Shown: positions 15,992 to 25,332 of the stretch, in pieces
How the letters are laid out: every line of letters starts with the position of its first letter
How positions within the stretch are numbered: the first letter of the stretch is position 1
Assembly: GCA_900114405.1 (NCBI GenBank)
Contig: FOSY01000001.1
Coordinates: forward strand, 186,001 to 250,000
Length of the DNA stretch: 64,000 bases
Origin: Lachnospiraceae bacterium KH1T2
GTDB taxonomy: Bacteria; Bacillota; Clostridia; Lachnospirales; Lachnospiraceae
Direction of reading: 5' to 3'
Made by a program: the position numbers and the translations under genes
Notes under the pieces: generated by a model
The model's database searches: none
What the model was told of the DNA's origin: nothing
What the model saw: the letters and a program-made list of their open reading frames with translations, nothing else

Positions 15992-18043
15992 TTATAACGT
16001 AACCTGATTCGCATGTGAATCCATTGCGGCCAATTCATTTAATGCCTTTTTAGTATCGTCACTTATAACCTTCACATACTCCGACGCCGCCTTGAGCATA
16101 TCCGCATCATTATAAACATCTGCAATCCTAAAATTCATGAGCCCGGACTGCCTTATACCAAAGAAATCTCCGGGACCTCTAAGTTTCAAATCCTCCGACG
16201 CAATCTTAAATCCATCGTTTGATTCATTTAATATCTTAAGGCGTTTATTGTCTTCCTTGTTCTTTGACGTATTTAAGAAAATGCAGTACCCCTGTGCAGA
16301 GCCTCTTCCAACTCTTCCTCTTATCTGATGGAGCTGGGCAAGCCCGAATTTCTCCGCATTTTCTATCATCATCACTGTAGAGTTAGGCACATCTACTCCT
16401 ACCTCGATAACTGTTGTAGACACCAATACATCTATCTCATGTGCTGCAAACCGCTCCATGATCTTATTCTTTTCTTTCGGCTTCATCTTTCCATGAAGCA
16501 TCTCTACACGTACTCTGGAACCAAATATGCCTTTTAGTTTTTCCGTGTAATCAATGACATTTTCAGATTCTGTAACCTCAGATTCCTCTACCTGCGGACA
16601 TATCACATACGCCTGATGCCCTGCTGCCGTTTCCTTTTCAATAAATTCATAAGCTTTTTTTCTGAATTCCGGGCCTACAACGCAGTTCTTTATAGGCAGT
16701 CTTGCATTAGGAAGTTCATTCATTACTGAAATGTCAAGGTCTCCATATAGAATTATCGCAAGTGTCCTTGGAATTGGTGTTGCAGACATCACGAGGACAT
16801 GCGGCGTGCTGCTTTTTCCGCTCTGCGCTGCCGATTTTTCAGCCAGAGTTTCTCTTTGCTTTACCCCAAAACGGTGCTGTTCATCTGTGACAACCAGTGC
16901 CAGATTCTTAAATTCCACACCTTCCTGTATCAAGGCCTGAGTTCCAACAACTATGCCAGCCTCACCTGAGGCTATCTCTGCCTTTGCTTCTCTCTTTTCC
17001 TTTGCTGTGAGTGAACCCGAAAGCAGCACAGTCTTTATCGGAATCTCATACTCTTCCAACATCGCTTTGATTTTTGCCGCATGCTGTGCCGCCAGTACTT
17101 CTGTCGGTGCCATCATTGCTGCCTGATAGCCATTTTCAACAGCACAAACCATTGCCAGAAGCGCGACTATAGTCTTACCCGAACCAACATCACCTTGCAC
17201 AAGCCTGTTCATTGCTCTTTTCCCTGACATATCATTTACAATATCACAATATGTATTCATCTGAGCATTCGTCAGCTTATACGGCAGTTTTTCAATTATC
17301 TTCCGGGCTCCGCCAGACTCGCCGATTGGGAAATCATTTACCGCATTAAGATTTTCTTCTTTCATTTCCCTTACTGAGATTAAAAAAGCCAGATATTCAT
17401 CAAATGCCAGCCTTTTTCGAGCCTTCTTCATGATTTCTTCTTCAGCCGGGGAATGAACTGTCTGAAGTGCTTCTGACAATCCCATCAATCCAATTTTTTT
17501 CACATCACTCTCAGGCAGATAATCTTTTATCGGAAAACAAATATCAAATACCTGCTGTACCGTCTTCTTTATTCGATCTGTCCCAAGCCCTTTAGTCAAT
17601 GGATATACTGGTTCAAGCACATTTTTTAGTTTATCGTATTCTTCCTTGCCAAACATTTTGGGATGTTCTAGCACAGGCTGATTCCTATAAAGACCGACCT
17701 TCCCGTAAAAAACACGTGTAAGCCCCGGAATAACCGTCTTTTTCATATATGGCATATTGAACCATACCATTCTTATCGTCCCTGTATCATCTGCCGCCTT
17801 TGCAGAAAGGATCGTTAATCGCGGTGCTTTAGCCAGCGTCGGTTCTGTTTGAACAGTCACTGCAACAGCTACTGTCTGACCAACCTTAATCTCAGAAATT
17901 TTTGAAAGTTCCGGATATCTCACAAAATCTCTCGGAACATAAAGCATTAAATCCCATAAAGAAAAGACGCCGACTTTGCCAAACAAAGCCGATGTCTTTT
18001 CTCCTATACCTTTTAAGTTTTTTATATTTTCACTTAATTTCAT
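15992..18043 (-). CDS. recG: ATP-dependent DNA helicase RecG
   Basis: Remodels stalled replication forks and Holliday junctions. The 683-residue protein has an N-terminal wedge/OB domain (about 1-150, starting with a helix-hairpin-like LKGIGEKTSALFGKVGV), then the helicase core: Walker A in GDVGSGKT, the DEQHRFG box, SATPIPRT motif III, and the second RecA fold with DVLVSTTVIEVGVDVPNS and HQIRGRVGRG. It starts five bases after the DAK2-domain gene. The yloU-yloV-recG order seen here is also familiar from other Bacillota, which supports a conserved operon. Confidence 0.97.
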   Translation of the reverse strand: MKLSENIKNLKGIGEKTSALFGKVGVFSLWDLMLYVPRDFVRYPELSKISEIKVGQTVAVAVTVQTEPTLAKAPRLTILSAKAADDTGTIRMVWFNMPYMKKTVIPGLTRVFYGKVGLYRNQPVLEHPKMFGKEEYDKLKNVLEPVYPLTKGLGTDRIKKTVQQVFDICFPIKDYLPESDVKKIGLMGLSEALQTVHSPAEEEIMKKARKRLAFDEYLAFLISVREMKEENLNAVNDFPIGESGGARKIIEKLPYKLTNAQMNTYCDIVNDMSGKRAMNRLVQGDVGSGKTIVALLAMVCAVENGYQAAMMAPTEVLAAQHAAKIKAMLEEYEIPIKTVLLSGSLTAKEKREAKAEIASGEAGIVVGTQALIQEGVEFKNLALVVTDEQHRFGVKQRETLAEKSAAQSGKSSTPHVLVMSATPIPRTLAIILYGDLDISVMNELPNARLPIKNCVVGPEFRKKAYEFIEKETAAGHQAYVICPQVEESEVTESENVIDYTEKLKGIFGSRVRVEMLHGKMKPKEKNKIMERFAAHEIDVLVSTTVIEVGVDVPNSTVMMIENAEKFGLAQLHQIRGRVGRGSAQGYCIFLNTSKNKEDNKRLKILNESNDGFKIASEDLKLRGPGDFFGIRQSGLMNFRIADVYNDADMLKAASEYVKVISDDTKKALNELAAMDSHANQVTL

Positions 18044-18048
18044 AATTA

Positions 18049-19758
18049 TTATTCAACAGAAATTATATAGTAGTATACAGGCTGGCCACCATTGGTAACC
18101 TCTATATCAGCATCAGGATACTTAGCTTCGATCTTAGATGCAAGAACATTTGCACTATCTTCATCAAGCTCAGAGCCATAGTAAACAGTAATAACCTCAG
18201 AATCTTCATCTGCCATTGAAGCGACAAGCTCAAGAGCTGTAGAATCAATCGACTGACCAACAGCTGCGATTCCATCATCATCGATACCGATAAAATCGCC
18301 AGATGCAATCTTCTTACCGTCTATCTCTGTATCACGTACAGCATAAGTTATCTCTCCTGTTCTTACTGTGCCAAGAGCCTCTTTCATCGCAGCCTCATTG
18401 TCCTCAGCAGAATTTTCCGCAATAAATGAGATCATTGCAGTAATTCCCTGCGGAACTGTCTTAGATGGAATTACAACAACCTTTTTATCTTCAACAAGCT
18501 CAGCTGCCTGATTAGCTGCAAGAACGATATTCTTATTGTTTGGAAGAACGTAAACTGTGTCTGCATTGACAAGCTCTACAGCCTTAAGAATATCCTCTGT
18601 AGACGGATTCATTGTCTGACCGCCTGAGATAACCTGATCTACGCCAAGCTGCTTAAAGACTTCCGTAAGACCATCACCCGCAGAAACAGCTACAAAGCCA
18701 AAATCCTTATGCTCAGCAGGAGCTGCATTTTCCTCAGATTTTTCCTGAGACTCTGCTTTATTTCCAACTTCCTCGTAAGAGCCATTCTGAAGCTTGAAAA
18801 GTCTTTCATTATGCTCTTTTCGCATGTTGTCAACCTTAACAGAGGCAAGAGAACCATACTTAAGAGCTTCTTCAAATACAGTACCCGGATGGTTAGTGTG
18901 TACATGAACCTTGACGATCTCATCCATAGCCACACAAACTATAGAATCACCGATAGACTCAAGGAATTTCTTTAAGTTGGCTTCATCGTTTGCCCCAAAA
19001 GGTTTATCTGCCTCAAGTATGAACTCTGTGCAGTATCCGAATTTGATATCTGCAGCTGCAACTACCTCTTCGTTTATTCCTGAAGCATCGAACTTCACTT
19101 CAGAAGCCTTTGGCATCTCTTTAACTTCAGTCCTTCGGCCATTAAGAAGATCTGCAGCACCTCTTACAACCTCTACAAGTCCTCTTCCGCCTGAGTCTAC
19201 AACTCCGGCTTCTTTAAGTACAGGAAGCATTTCAGGTGTCTGTGAAAGTACATATTCTGCATGATGAAGAATCTCGTCTGCGAAATCCTGCGCAGAAAGA
19301 TGCTTTGTCTTTACAAGCTCAGCAGCCTTCGCAGAAATACCATGCGCTACAGTAAGAATTGTTCCTTCTTTCGGCTTCATTACAGCCTTATATGCAGTTT
19401 CTGTAGCCTTATCAAAAGCCACTGCAACTATATTAGGTGTAAGTTCCTCATACTCAGCTGCAGTTTTTGCAAATCCACGCAAAAGCTGTGAAAGAATAAC
19501 TCCTGAATTTCCGCGGGCTCCTCTTAATGAACCCATAGAAATTGCACGACATACATCTGCCATTGTGCAGTCTTCACCAAGTGCAGCAACTTCCTTTGCC
19601 GCTGACTGTATCGTCATAGTCATGTTCGTACCTGTATCACCATCTGGAACAGGGAATACATTCAGTTCATTTATTATTTCCTGATTTGCGCTCAAATTCT
19701 CTGCGGCTGCAAGAAAGCAGCTTCGTACGGCCTGAGCATTAATTATTTGAATTGCCAA
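18049..19758 (-). CDS. DAK2-domain protein, YloV/FakA-like
   Basis: A 569-residue protein related to the kinase subunit FakA, which phosphorylates fatty acids held by FakB (DegV) proteins, and to Bacillus YloV. The N-terminal DAK2 nucleotide-binding domain is marked by NVFPVPDGDTGTNMTMTIQ near residue 31 and SLRGARGNSGVILSQLLRG near 75. A middle region (about 215-320) and a C-terminal DegV-like region (VYVLPNNKNIVLAANQA) follow. It lies between an Asp23-family gene (15-base gap) and recG (5-base gap). No fakB gene is visible in this window, so fatty-acid kinase activity is a family inference. Confidence 0.88.
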   Translation of the reverse strand: MAIQIINAQAVRSCFLAAAENLSANQEIINELNVFPVPDGDTGTNMTMTIQSAAKEVAALGEDCTMADVCRAISMGSLRGARGNSGVILSQLLRGFAKTAAEYEELTPNIVAVAFDKATETAYKAVMKPKEGTILTVAHGISAKAAELVKTKHLSAQDFADEILHHAEYVLSQTPEMLPVLKEAGVVDSGGRGLVEVVRGAADLLNGRRTEVKEMPKASEVKFDASGINEEVVAAADIKFGYCTEFILEADKPFGANDEANLKKFLESIGDSIVCVAMDEIVKVHVHTNHPGTVFEEALKYGSLASVKVDNMRKEHNERLFKLQNGSYEEVGNKAESQEKSEENAAPAEHKDFGFVAVSAGDGLTEVFKQLGVDQVISGGQTMNPSTEDILKAVELVNADTVYVLPNNKNIVLAANQAAELVEDKKVVVIPSKTVPQGITAMISFIAENSAEDNEAAMKEALGTVRTGEITYAVRDTEIDGKKIASGDFIGIDDDGIAAVGQSIDSTALELVASMADEDSEVITVYYGSELDEDSANVLASKIEAKYPDADIEVTNGGQPVYYYIISVE

Positions 19759-19773
19759 AACTAAATCCTTCCT

Positions 19774-20130
19774 TTAATCAATTACTCTTACGTCTTCTAC
19801 GTAGATGTTGATTTTCTCGACCTTAAAGCCGGTATATTTCTCAAGCTTATATGTAACGGAATCAATAAGATTTCTCGCAACAGTCTGAATACTTACTCCA
19901 TAAGCAACTATGATGTGGAAATCAACCGTAAGCTTATTGTCATTAACAGTTACGTTTATACCATGATTAAGATTATTTTTCTGCAGCAGCTTTACCAAGC
20001 CATCTTTGACAGATACAGAAGCCATACCAACGATACCAAAGCATTCCATAGCTTCTGACCCTGCATACTGCGCAATTGCCATGTTGTCGATCTCAACGCT
20101 GCCGTACTCGGTACTCATTCTTCCTTTCAT
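19774..20130 (-). CDS. Asp23/Gls24 family envelope stress protein (YloU-like)
   Basis: Small protein of 118 residues (or 114 from an internal ATG). The family is defined by the conserved opening EYGSVEIDNMAIAQYAG, the GIVGMASVSVKDGL segment, and the C-terminal VDFHIIVAYGVSIQTVARNLIDSV stretch, all visible here. Members are cytoplasmic or membrane-proximal and are linked to envelope stress. The start codon overlaps the stop of the CotH-like gene by four bases (ATGA), so translation is coupled. Placement before the DAK2 gene matches the yloU-yloV pair. Confidence 0.93.
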   Translation of the reverse strand: MKGRMSTEYGSVEIDNMAIAQYAGSEAMECFGIVGMASVSVKDGLVKLLQKNNLNHGINVTVNDNKLTVDFHIIVAYGVSIQTVARNLIDSVTYKLEKYTGFKVEKINIYVEDVRVID

Positions 20131-21650
20131 TCCTGTCCCTCCATTTCCTCTTCGATCCAGTCAGCTCTCATTGTGAGCCATTCTCTAAGCCACCTTACCT
20201 GACTGTCATATGAATTATCCTGATAGGTCTGCATTACTTTATTACTTTGCTCCTCAGGAATACTCCAACGCACAAAATTCATCCTTGCCGCCGCATCATT
20301 TCTCTCAATACGACCTTCAACTTCATCTGCTGCCTTTCTAAAGGCTTCTTTGACTCCGTAATTTTCGTAGACATCTTTAACTGCGGCTACAAATACAGGA
20401 TTTTCAAACAATCTATTGTAATAATCTCGTTTTCTCGCTGTCCATCCTGAAGGCCAGATATAATCTTCCTCAAGGAACGGCATCTCTATTATCCCCGCTG
20501 TACGGTCATAGTCCCATGCCGGACCGGTATACATCTTCTTTTCTCCACTATTCCAGTACAGATAAACGCTTCTTACCGTTGGGTCTGTTGTTTTAGAAAA
20601 TTCCTGAAGCCAATAATACTTTGCCAATGAAATAACATCCACATCCGTCAGTTCTGAATCCGGATCATAGAACTCATTGATCACATTTTGAATGTATTTC
20701 ATTGATTTTTCAATAATATTTATGTCATCGCAATCCCGAAGTTCCGCATACATATGCTTGTAATCTCCGTCATTTAATAACGATGGATCATCATAGATAC
20801 TATATGTATTTGCCTCCTTCTCGTCAAGAAGGCAATATAAATAGTCATTTTTTTCAATATTGACTCTGTTTTCACCAACTTCAACCTTAGTGCAAAGTGA
20901 ATATTCACCACGATATTCACCATTTATGAATAGATCAACCTGCTGTATCTTTGCCGGATATGGCAATCCCATATCCTCTGCAAGTGAAAGGAATACTTCA
21001 TTTCTTAAAAGTGAATAATCTCCTGAATTTGCAACAAGCGCCCATTTCTTTGCGCTTCCCATTCCAAGAAGGTCTTCTCTCTTGTCCAAAGTAACCTGAT
21101 AGCTTTTCTTATCGGCAAGCCATGTAATATTCCCACGCCCACGCATCTTCATGGACTGACATACTCTTTCACCGCTTACTGTCTGTAATTCCATTATACC
21201 ATTAGTGTACAGATCATGCTTTTCCGAAGCTTCAATCTCGTCAAGAGATGGAGAATTTGCAAAAATCTGTATATTGATCGCAGGGTTATCAGAATGCATT
21301 ACATATACATGTTTTCCCTGTATTTCTACATCCTCCTGCGAAAAATCATTTTGGAATCGTTCGAGATAACTACCATCTTTACCCACTGAGTAAAACACTA
21401 ACTTTGTAATATCAGCTGTACTCGGAAGGAAAATACATATGCCATCCTCAGCCCAAAAGCCTTCCGTATCAAAAAACAAGCCACTATTTTCATCAGACGG
21501 AACAAATATTCCATCAAAATTTTCTGCACTTGTATATCCAACTGTTTCTCTTGCATTTCCAGTCTCAAGAAAAATTGCCATAGAAAAAACCGCTGCGCAG
21601 AACACAACGACCGCTAAGAGCAAAACTATAATATTCTTCTTTTTGAGCAT
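20127..21650 (-). CDS. CotH-like protein kinase with N-terminal membrane anchor
   Basis: CotH proteins are atypical protein kinases, known for phosphorylating spore coat proteins. This one has about 507 residues: a single membrane segment (about 6-25) and an extracytoplasmic body. Kinase landmarks are MKMRGRGNITWLADKKSYQV, LVANSGDYSLLRNEV, the YRGEYSLCTKVEVG region and GPAWDYDRTAG, which matches the catalytic Asp segment. The start at MLKKKNIIV is favoured because AAAGGA lies just upstream; an upstream in-frame GTG adds 16 residues without a clear ribosome site. It precedes and overlaps the Asp23 gene, a setting that suggests an envelope role rather than a coat role. Confidence 0.85.
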   Translation of the reverse strand: MLKKKNIIVLLLAVVVFCAAVFSMAIFLETGNARETVGYTSAENFDGIFVPSDENSGLFFDTEGFWAEDGICIFLPSTADITKLVFYSVGKDGSYLERFQNDFSQEDVEIQGKHVYVMHSDNPAINIQIFANSPSLDEIEASEKHDLYTNGIMELQTVSGERVCQSMKMRGRGNITWLADKKSYQVTLDKREDLLGMGSAKKWALVANSGDYSLLRNEVFLSLAEDMGLPYPAKIQQVDLFINGEYRGEYSLCTKVEVGENRVNIEKNDYLYCLLDEKEANTYSIYDDPSLLNDGDYKHMYAELRDCDDINIIEKSMKYIQNVINEFYDPDSELTDVDVISLAKYYWLQEFSKTTDPTVRSVYLYWNSGEKKMYTGPAWDYDRTAGIIEMPFLEEDYIWPSGWTARKRDYYNRLFENPVFVAAVKDVYENYGVKEAFRKAADEVEGRIERNDAAARMNFVRWSIPEEQSNKVMQTYQDNSYDSQVRWLREWLTMRADWIEEEMEGQE

Positions 21651-21796
21651 GTCCAATTCCTTTTTGCGGTCAACTACTTTTTTCATCCAGACTCGCACTC
21701 TGGTCTTTCGCGCCGGATCATTTTCAGCATCAGCTGAAAATATTCATAATACAGATCCCCGCATATCTAAAAGTGATATTTATTATCGCACGACGC

Positions 21797-21831
21797 AAAA
21801 AAGAGCCAGGGCATATATATGCCCTGACTCC
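21797..21831 (-). terminator. Intrinsic terminator after rpmB
   Basis: Minus-strand AGTCAGGGCATATATATGCCCTGGCT hairpin followed by CTTTTTTGCG, 32 bases downstream of the rpmB stop codon. Confidence 0.8.
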
Positions 21832-21863
21832 TCATTTACAATTCTCATTAGCGAGCATTGATA

Positions 21864-22049
21864 TTATGCACGCTCAACTGCTCCTGAACGCAGGCAGCGG
21901 CTGCAAACATAAAGTCTCTTCGGAACGCCGTTTACCTTACACTTCACGTGTCTGATATTTGACTTATAAATGTGATTCGACCGTCTATGAGAATGGCTGA
22001 CGTTGTTACCAAAGTGAACGTCCTTACCACAAACTGCACATTTTGCCAT
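21864..22049 (-). CDS. rpmB: 50S ribosomal protein L28
   Basis: A 61-residue large-subunit protein beginning MAKCAVCGKDVHFGNNVSHS, with HRRSNHIYKSNIRHVK and a C-terminal YVCSRCLRSG. The two CxxC pairs mark the zinc-binding form of L28. The ATG at 22047-22049 follows GGAGGTG; a longer in-frame reading is unsupported. It is a single-gene unit with its own promoter and terminator. Confidence 0.96.
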   Translation of the reverse strand: MAKCAVCGKDVHFGNNVSHSHRRSNHIYKSNIRHVKCKVNGVPKRLYVCSRCLRSGAVERA

Positions 22050-22106
22050 TATAACACCTCCTTGCAAACCGTACTGGGCCCTGCTATCCAAGCCCGCAAC
22101 ATTAAC

Positions 22107-22135
22107 AGTTTAACAGAATTTTACCGTTAATGCAA
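22107..22135 (-). promoter_or_regulatory. Sigma-A promoter of rpmB
   Basis: TTGCAT (22130-22135), 17-base spacer and TAAACT (22107-22112) on the minus strand, in the gap between gerW and rpmB. Confidence 0.6.
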
Positions 22136-22147
22136 CACTTTTTTATC

Positions 22148-22552
22148 TTAATTATTTTTAGTGTCTTCAAAAGCTATATCAACAGCCTCTTCATCATCGA
22201 TATCCGGGCCGGGCTCGCCCTTTTTCTCTGTGAATTTGCTGACAATATCAGGAACCATATCCAATATCTTTGTTACTGAATCCTGATTCTTGATATTTAC
22301 TAATTTAGTAACACCGTTTCTGATGACAAGCACCGCAGATGGTGCCATTTTACCACCGATCCCGCCGGCATTCTTATTTTTTTTATCGTTACTTCCGCTT
22401 CCTGCTCCCATGCCGAATGACACTTCCACAAGAGGGATTATAACTGTATCGCCTAAACTGATCGGCTCACCAACAACTGTCTTGGTGGAAAGGAACGAGC
22501 TCATCCCCTGCATCAGTTTATCGATAACTTCGCTGCTATTCTTATCAGCCAT
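22148..22552 (-). CDS. GerW/YtfJ-family sporulation protein
   Basis: A 134-residue soluble protein of the YtfJ (GerW) family, linked to spore germination in Bacillus but also present in many clostridia. Family features are the N-terminal VIDKLMQGMSSFLSTKTVVGEPI segment, IIPLVEVSFGMGAGSG with a glycine-rich stretch, GGKMAPSAVLVIRNG and VTKILDMVPDIVSKF. It overlaps the upstream DUF2953 gene by eight bases; this pairing is common and supports joint function. Whether this organism sporulates cannot be told from this window. Confidence 0.9.
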   Translation of the reverse strand: MADKNSSEVIDKLMQGMSSFLSTKTVVGEPISLGDTVIIPLVEVSFGMGAGSGSNDKKNKNAGGIGGKMAPSAVLVIRNGVTKLVNIKNQDSVTKILDMVPDIVSKFTEKKGEPGPDIDDEEAVDIAFEDTKNN

Positions 22553-23567
22553 GTCCTCTGATTCCCTTCAATAATTTTTTTATATCTCGGTCTCTATATA
22601 CTCTCAACGCTATCAATGCAAGTACATAGATTCTTATATTACCTTTGACTTTTCCATCTCCATTGAGTACAACATTTTCAAAATCCGGATGAAAATATAC
22701 GGCATCCCCGATCCATGGAGAAAACGAGCAATAAAAGCCATAAGCTTTTCCTGTATCTGCAGGATCTTCCTGTCCCCAACATATATTTATGAGTGTTCTT
22801 TTCGGCTTAAGTTTACGCAAAAGCCATCCCAACTCACTCTTTATATGTTCAACAGCTCGCTGTGTCGAACGTAGTTCCCAAAGGTCTTTATAATATTCTG
22901 CTTTTCCATAAGCATTTTTTATTTTATCACATAGAGACTTAATTGTGTGTGAAATATTATTCAACATTGAATAAATCTTATTTTTGAAAAATTTTATTTT
23001 CTCAACGATTTTTTCAAATATAGATTTTTTCTCAAGCTGCTGCTCTTTATTGAAAGTATCTTCTGCGCCTGTTCTTTCTGTCTCTTCACGCTCAAAGCTC
23101 TCTTTTTCGTGAGAAGTAGTTTCGCCATTTTCTTCGACTACAGCATCACAGTCCGCTGCATCTTTTTTTTCAGACACATCCTCTGCATTTGACGTCTCAC
23201 TCACATCCTGCTTTTCAGGCAGTCCCAAAATTTCTTCATCAGGCACATAATTTCCTTCATCGCTCAGGTCAATATCTTCCTCTTCTTCATCGTAAGTATC
23301 CTTTGGCGGATATATTTTCTTACCCAATATCCCCGCACCATAGTCAACTCCGCTTGAATTATCGTATTTTATATATGCCTTAAATATGCGCAGAAGCCAC
23401 GTTATCTTAAAATCTGCATGATATACATTCTCTTCTCTGTCAAAATTAAACTGAAGAAAATATCTCACAGGTACGAAAAGGATGATCAACAGTATCGCCG
23501 CTATCAATCCCAGCAGGCAGAGAAGTATGATTCCTATAATTTTGAGCAAAGCAAATACTATAGCCAT
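22545..23567 (-). CDS. DUF2953 domain membrane protein
   Basis: A 340-residue protein with an N-terminal hydrophobic segment (about 2-33), the DUF2953-like start VRYFLQFNFDREENVYHADFKITWLLRIFKAYIKY, a long Glu/Asp-rich low-complexity linker (about 90-165), and a C-terminal core with WLLRKLKPKRTLINICWGQEDPA and SPWIGDAVYFHPDFEN. The family has no known activity but is found next to ytfJ in many spore-formers. It overlaps the upstream small gene by ten bases. The acidic linker is longer than I would expect for the family. Confidence 0.82.
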   Translation of the reverse strand: MAIVFALLKIIGIILLCLLGLIAAILLIILFVPVRYFLQFNFDREENVYHADFKITWLLRIFKAYIKYDNSSGVDYGAGILGKKIYPPKDTYDEEEEDIDLSDEGNYVPDEEILGLPEKQDVSETSNAEDVSEKKDAADCDAVVEENGETTSHEKESFEREETERTGAEDTFNKEQQLEKKSIFEKIVEKIKFFKNKIYSMLNNISHTIKSLCDKIKNAYGKAEYYKDLWELRSTQRAVEHIKSELGWLLRKLKPKRTLINICWGQEDPADTGKAYGFYCSFSPWIGDAVYFHPDFENVVLNGDGKVKGNIRIYVLALIALRVYRDRDIKKLLKGIRGHG

Positions 23568-23890
23568 AGATCTTTGCCCTCCATTCTGCCAAAATACGCT
23601 CGCGTATCATAGCTGCCATCTGCCTTATATACATCACTTAATATCTTCCAAGAAAGCTTTGCCGCATCCTCATATCCTATAGCCAAACCTACTATAAAGA
23701 CCGGAAGCTTATGATATACTTTTTGTTTAAACATCGCATTATGGATTATCTCCAACGGATCATCGCCATACTTAGGCACAGTGATACAGTACACGTCGAC
23801 CATTCCGGCACCGTGAGATATTTTCCATCTTACAAGCGCATTATTCTTTTTTAAGCCTTCTCCCATATAGAGATGTTTCGCAAATCTCAT
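23558..23890 (-). CDS. Conserved hypothetical protein
   Basis: A 110-residue protein with no motif I recognise. It has a basic start (MRFAKHLYMGEGLKKNN), a predicted beta-rich middle (VDVYCITVPKYGDD) and a hydrophobic KLPVFIVGLAIGYEDAAKLSWKIL stretch followed by an acidic tail. It sits 8 bases after the penicillin-binding protein gene and overlaps the DUF2953 gene by ten bases, so it is translated within the envelope operon. A real gene is supported by overlap-coupled spacing and lack of any competing frame. Confidence 0.7.
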   Translation of the reverse strand: MRFAKHLYMGEGLKKNNALVRWKISHGAGMVDVYCITVPKYGDDPLEIIHNAMFKQKVYHKLPVFIVGLAIGYEDAAKLSWKILSDVYKADGSYDTRAYFGRMEGKDLWL

Positions 23891-23898
23891 GTAAGCCT

Positions 23899-25332
23899 TT
23901 ATTCTCCGTAATAAGCATCAAAAATACGCTTAGCCATAGGCACCGCATAATCACTTCCGCTGCCTGCTCCTTCAACCAAGACCGTAACAACCATCTCCGG
24001 ATCATCAGTATTCGAATAACCCGTAAACCAGGCATGACTTTGACCTTTAATAGTTCCAAACTCTGCAGAACCCGTCTTTCCAGCCACAGTATAGGAAAGC
24101 TTTGAAAGCTTCTTACCCGTTCCGGTATTTACAACTTCTTTCATAAATTCCTGTTCGATCTTTGCCTCGTTCTCAGTCATTATACTCTTAATTTTCTGAG
24201 GTTCATAGGATTCTATAACTGTTCCCAAATAATTTGTCTTTTTAAGGATCTCGTATGGTTTCATCATGACACCATCATTTGCTATCGCCTGAGTGATCAT
24301 TGCCATATGAAGCGGCGACATAAGCGTATTTCCTTGTCCCATGGCAGTATGCATGATTTCCTCTGTATCAGCGCTGCTCTCCATCGTAAACGAGCTTTTA
24401 GAGTAGTAAAGATCTGTCGGAAGTTCTTTATTAAACAGCAGATTGCTGCATGTTTCGGCATATTTAGCAAGATCAAGCTGCATTCCGATATTGGCAAATG
24501 AGCTGTTGCACGAATTAGCAAACGACTTTTTCAAATCTTCACTTCCATGAACAGAACCATGATAACATTCTACCGTAACATCATCAAATGTTATACTTCC
24601 TTTACAATTAAACTTATAATCAGCGTAGTTATCTGAATGTTCCTTAAGATACTCTAAAAGTGTAACTATCTTAAATGTAGACCCAGGAGGATATAATCCC
24701 TGCGTTGCTCTGTTAACAAGCGGCGACTTTTCCTTATCTGCGCTAATTTCTGCCCAGTTTTCAGACACCGTATTGGGATCAAAATCAGGCTTTGATACCA
24801 TTGCCAGAAGTTTTCCTGTCTTGGCATCCATTACTATTATCGCTCCCTTATATACACCGAGCGCCTCATAGGCTGTTTTCTGCAGATTTACATCAAACGA
24901 CGTATATATGTTATCTCCGTAGTTTCTAACTCCTGCCATCTCCTTCTGCAATTTCTCATTCACAGGTGAATTTGATGTAAGAAGTTCTATGTTAGCTGCA
25001 TGCTCAACTCCGGCACACCCATGAGTATCATATCCCACAGCATGTGCAAACACTTCCTTCAACGGATAATATCTTACTTCTTCATTATTTGAATTCATTG
25101 CCTGCTCAGCAAGGACAGTTCCGTCCGCCGCATAAATATTTCCGCGGATAACCTTTTTGGCAAGATTCTGCTGACGCGTATTAAACGATGAATTGATTTC
25201 TGTAGATGCCTTGATCTGCACATAGTAGAAAAAGTAACAGATCATAGCGAGAAACACGACAGTAAAAAAGTACATTACTATTGTCATTTCTCTATTTTTG
25301 CGTGTCCTTTTATTATTATCCCGCATATCCAC
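23899..25332 (-). CDS. Class B penicillin-binding protein (PbpA/FtsI-type transpeptidase)
   Basis: Membrane-anchored D,D-transpeptidase that crosslinks peptidoglycan. The 477-residue protein has one membrane segment (about 17-40), a short dimerisation domain (IRGNIYAADGTVLAEQ) and a transpeptidase domain with all three active-site motifs: PGSTFK (SxxK), SCN within SFANSCNSSF, and KTG within VAGKTGSAEF. The start overlaps the end of the FtsW/RodA gene by 17 bases, the usual pairing of a SEDS glycosyltransferase with its cognate PBP. The short N-terminal part resembles PbpA-type more than full FtsI. Beta-lactam binding would be expected at the SxxK serine. Confidence 0.94.
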   Translation of the reverse strand: MDMRDNNKRTRKNREMTIVMYFFTVVFLAMICYFFYYVQIKASTEINSSFNTRQQNLAKKVIRGNIYAADGTVLAEQAMNSNNEEVRYYPLKEVFAHAVGYDTHGCAGVEHAANIELLTSNSPVNEKLQKEMAGVRNYGDNIYTSFDVNLQKTAYEALGVYKGAIIVMDAKTGKLLAMVSKPDFDPNTVSENWAEISADKEKSPLVNRATQGLYPPGSTFKIVTLLEYLKEHSDNYADYKFNCKGSITFDDVTVECYHGSVHGSEDLKKSFANSCNSSFANIGMQLDLAKYAETCSNLLFNKELPTDLYYSKSSFTMESSADTEEIMHTAMGQGNTLMSPLHMAMITQAIANDGVMMKPYEILKKTNYLGTVIESYEPQKIKSIMTENEAKIEQEFMKEVVNTGTGKKLSKLSYTVAGKTGSAEFGTIKGQSHAWFTGYSNTDDPEMVVTVLVEGAGSGSDYAVPMAKRIFDAYYGE

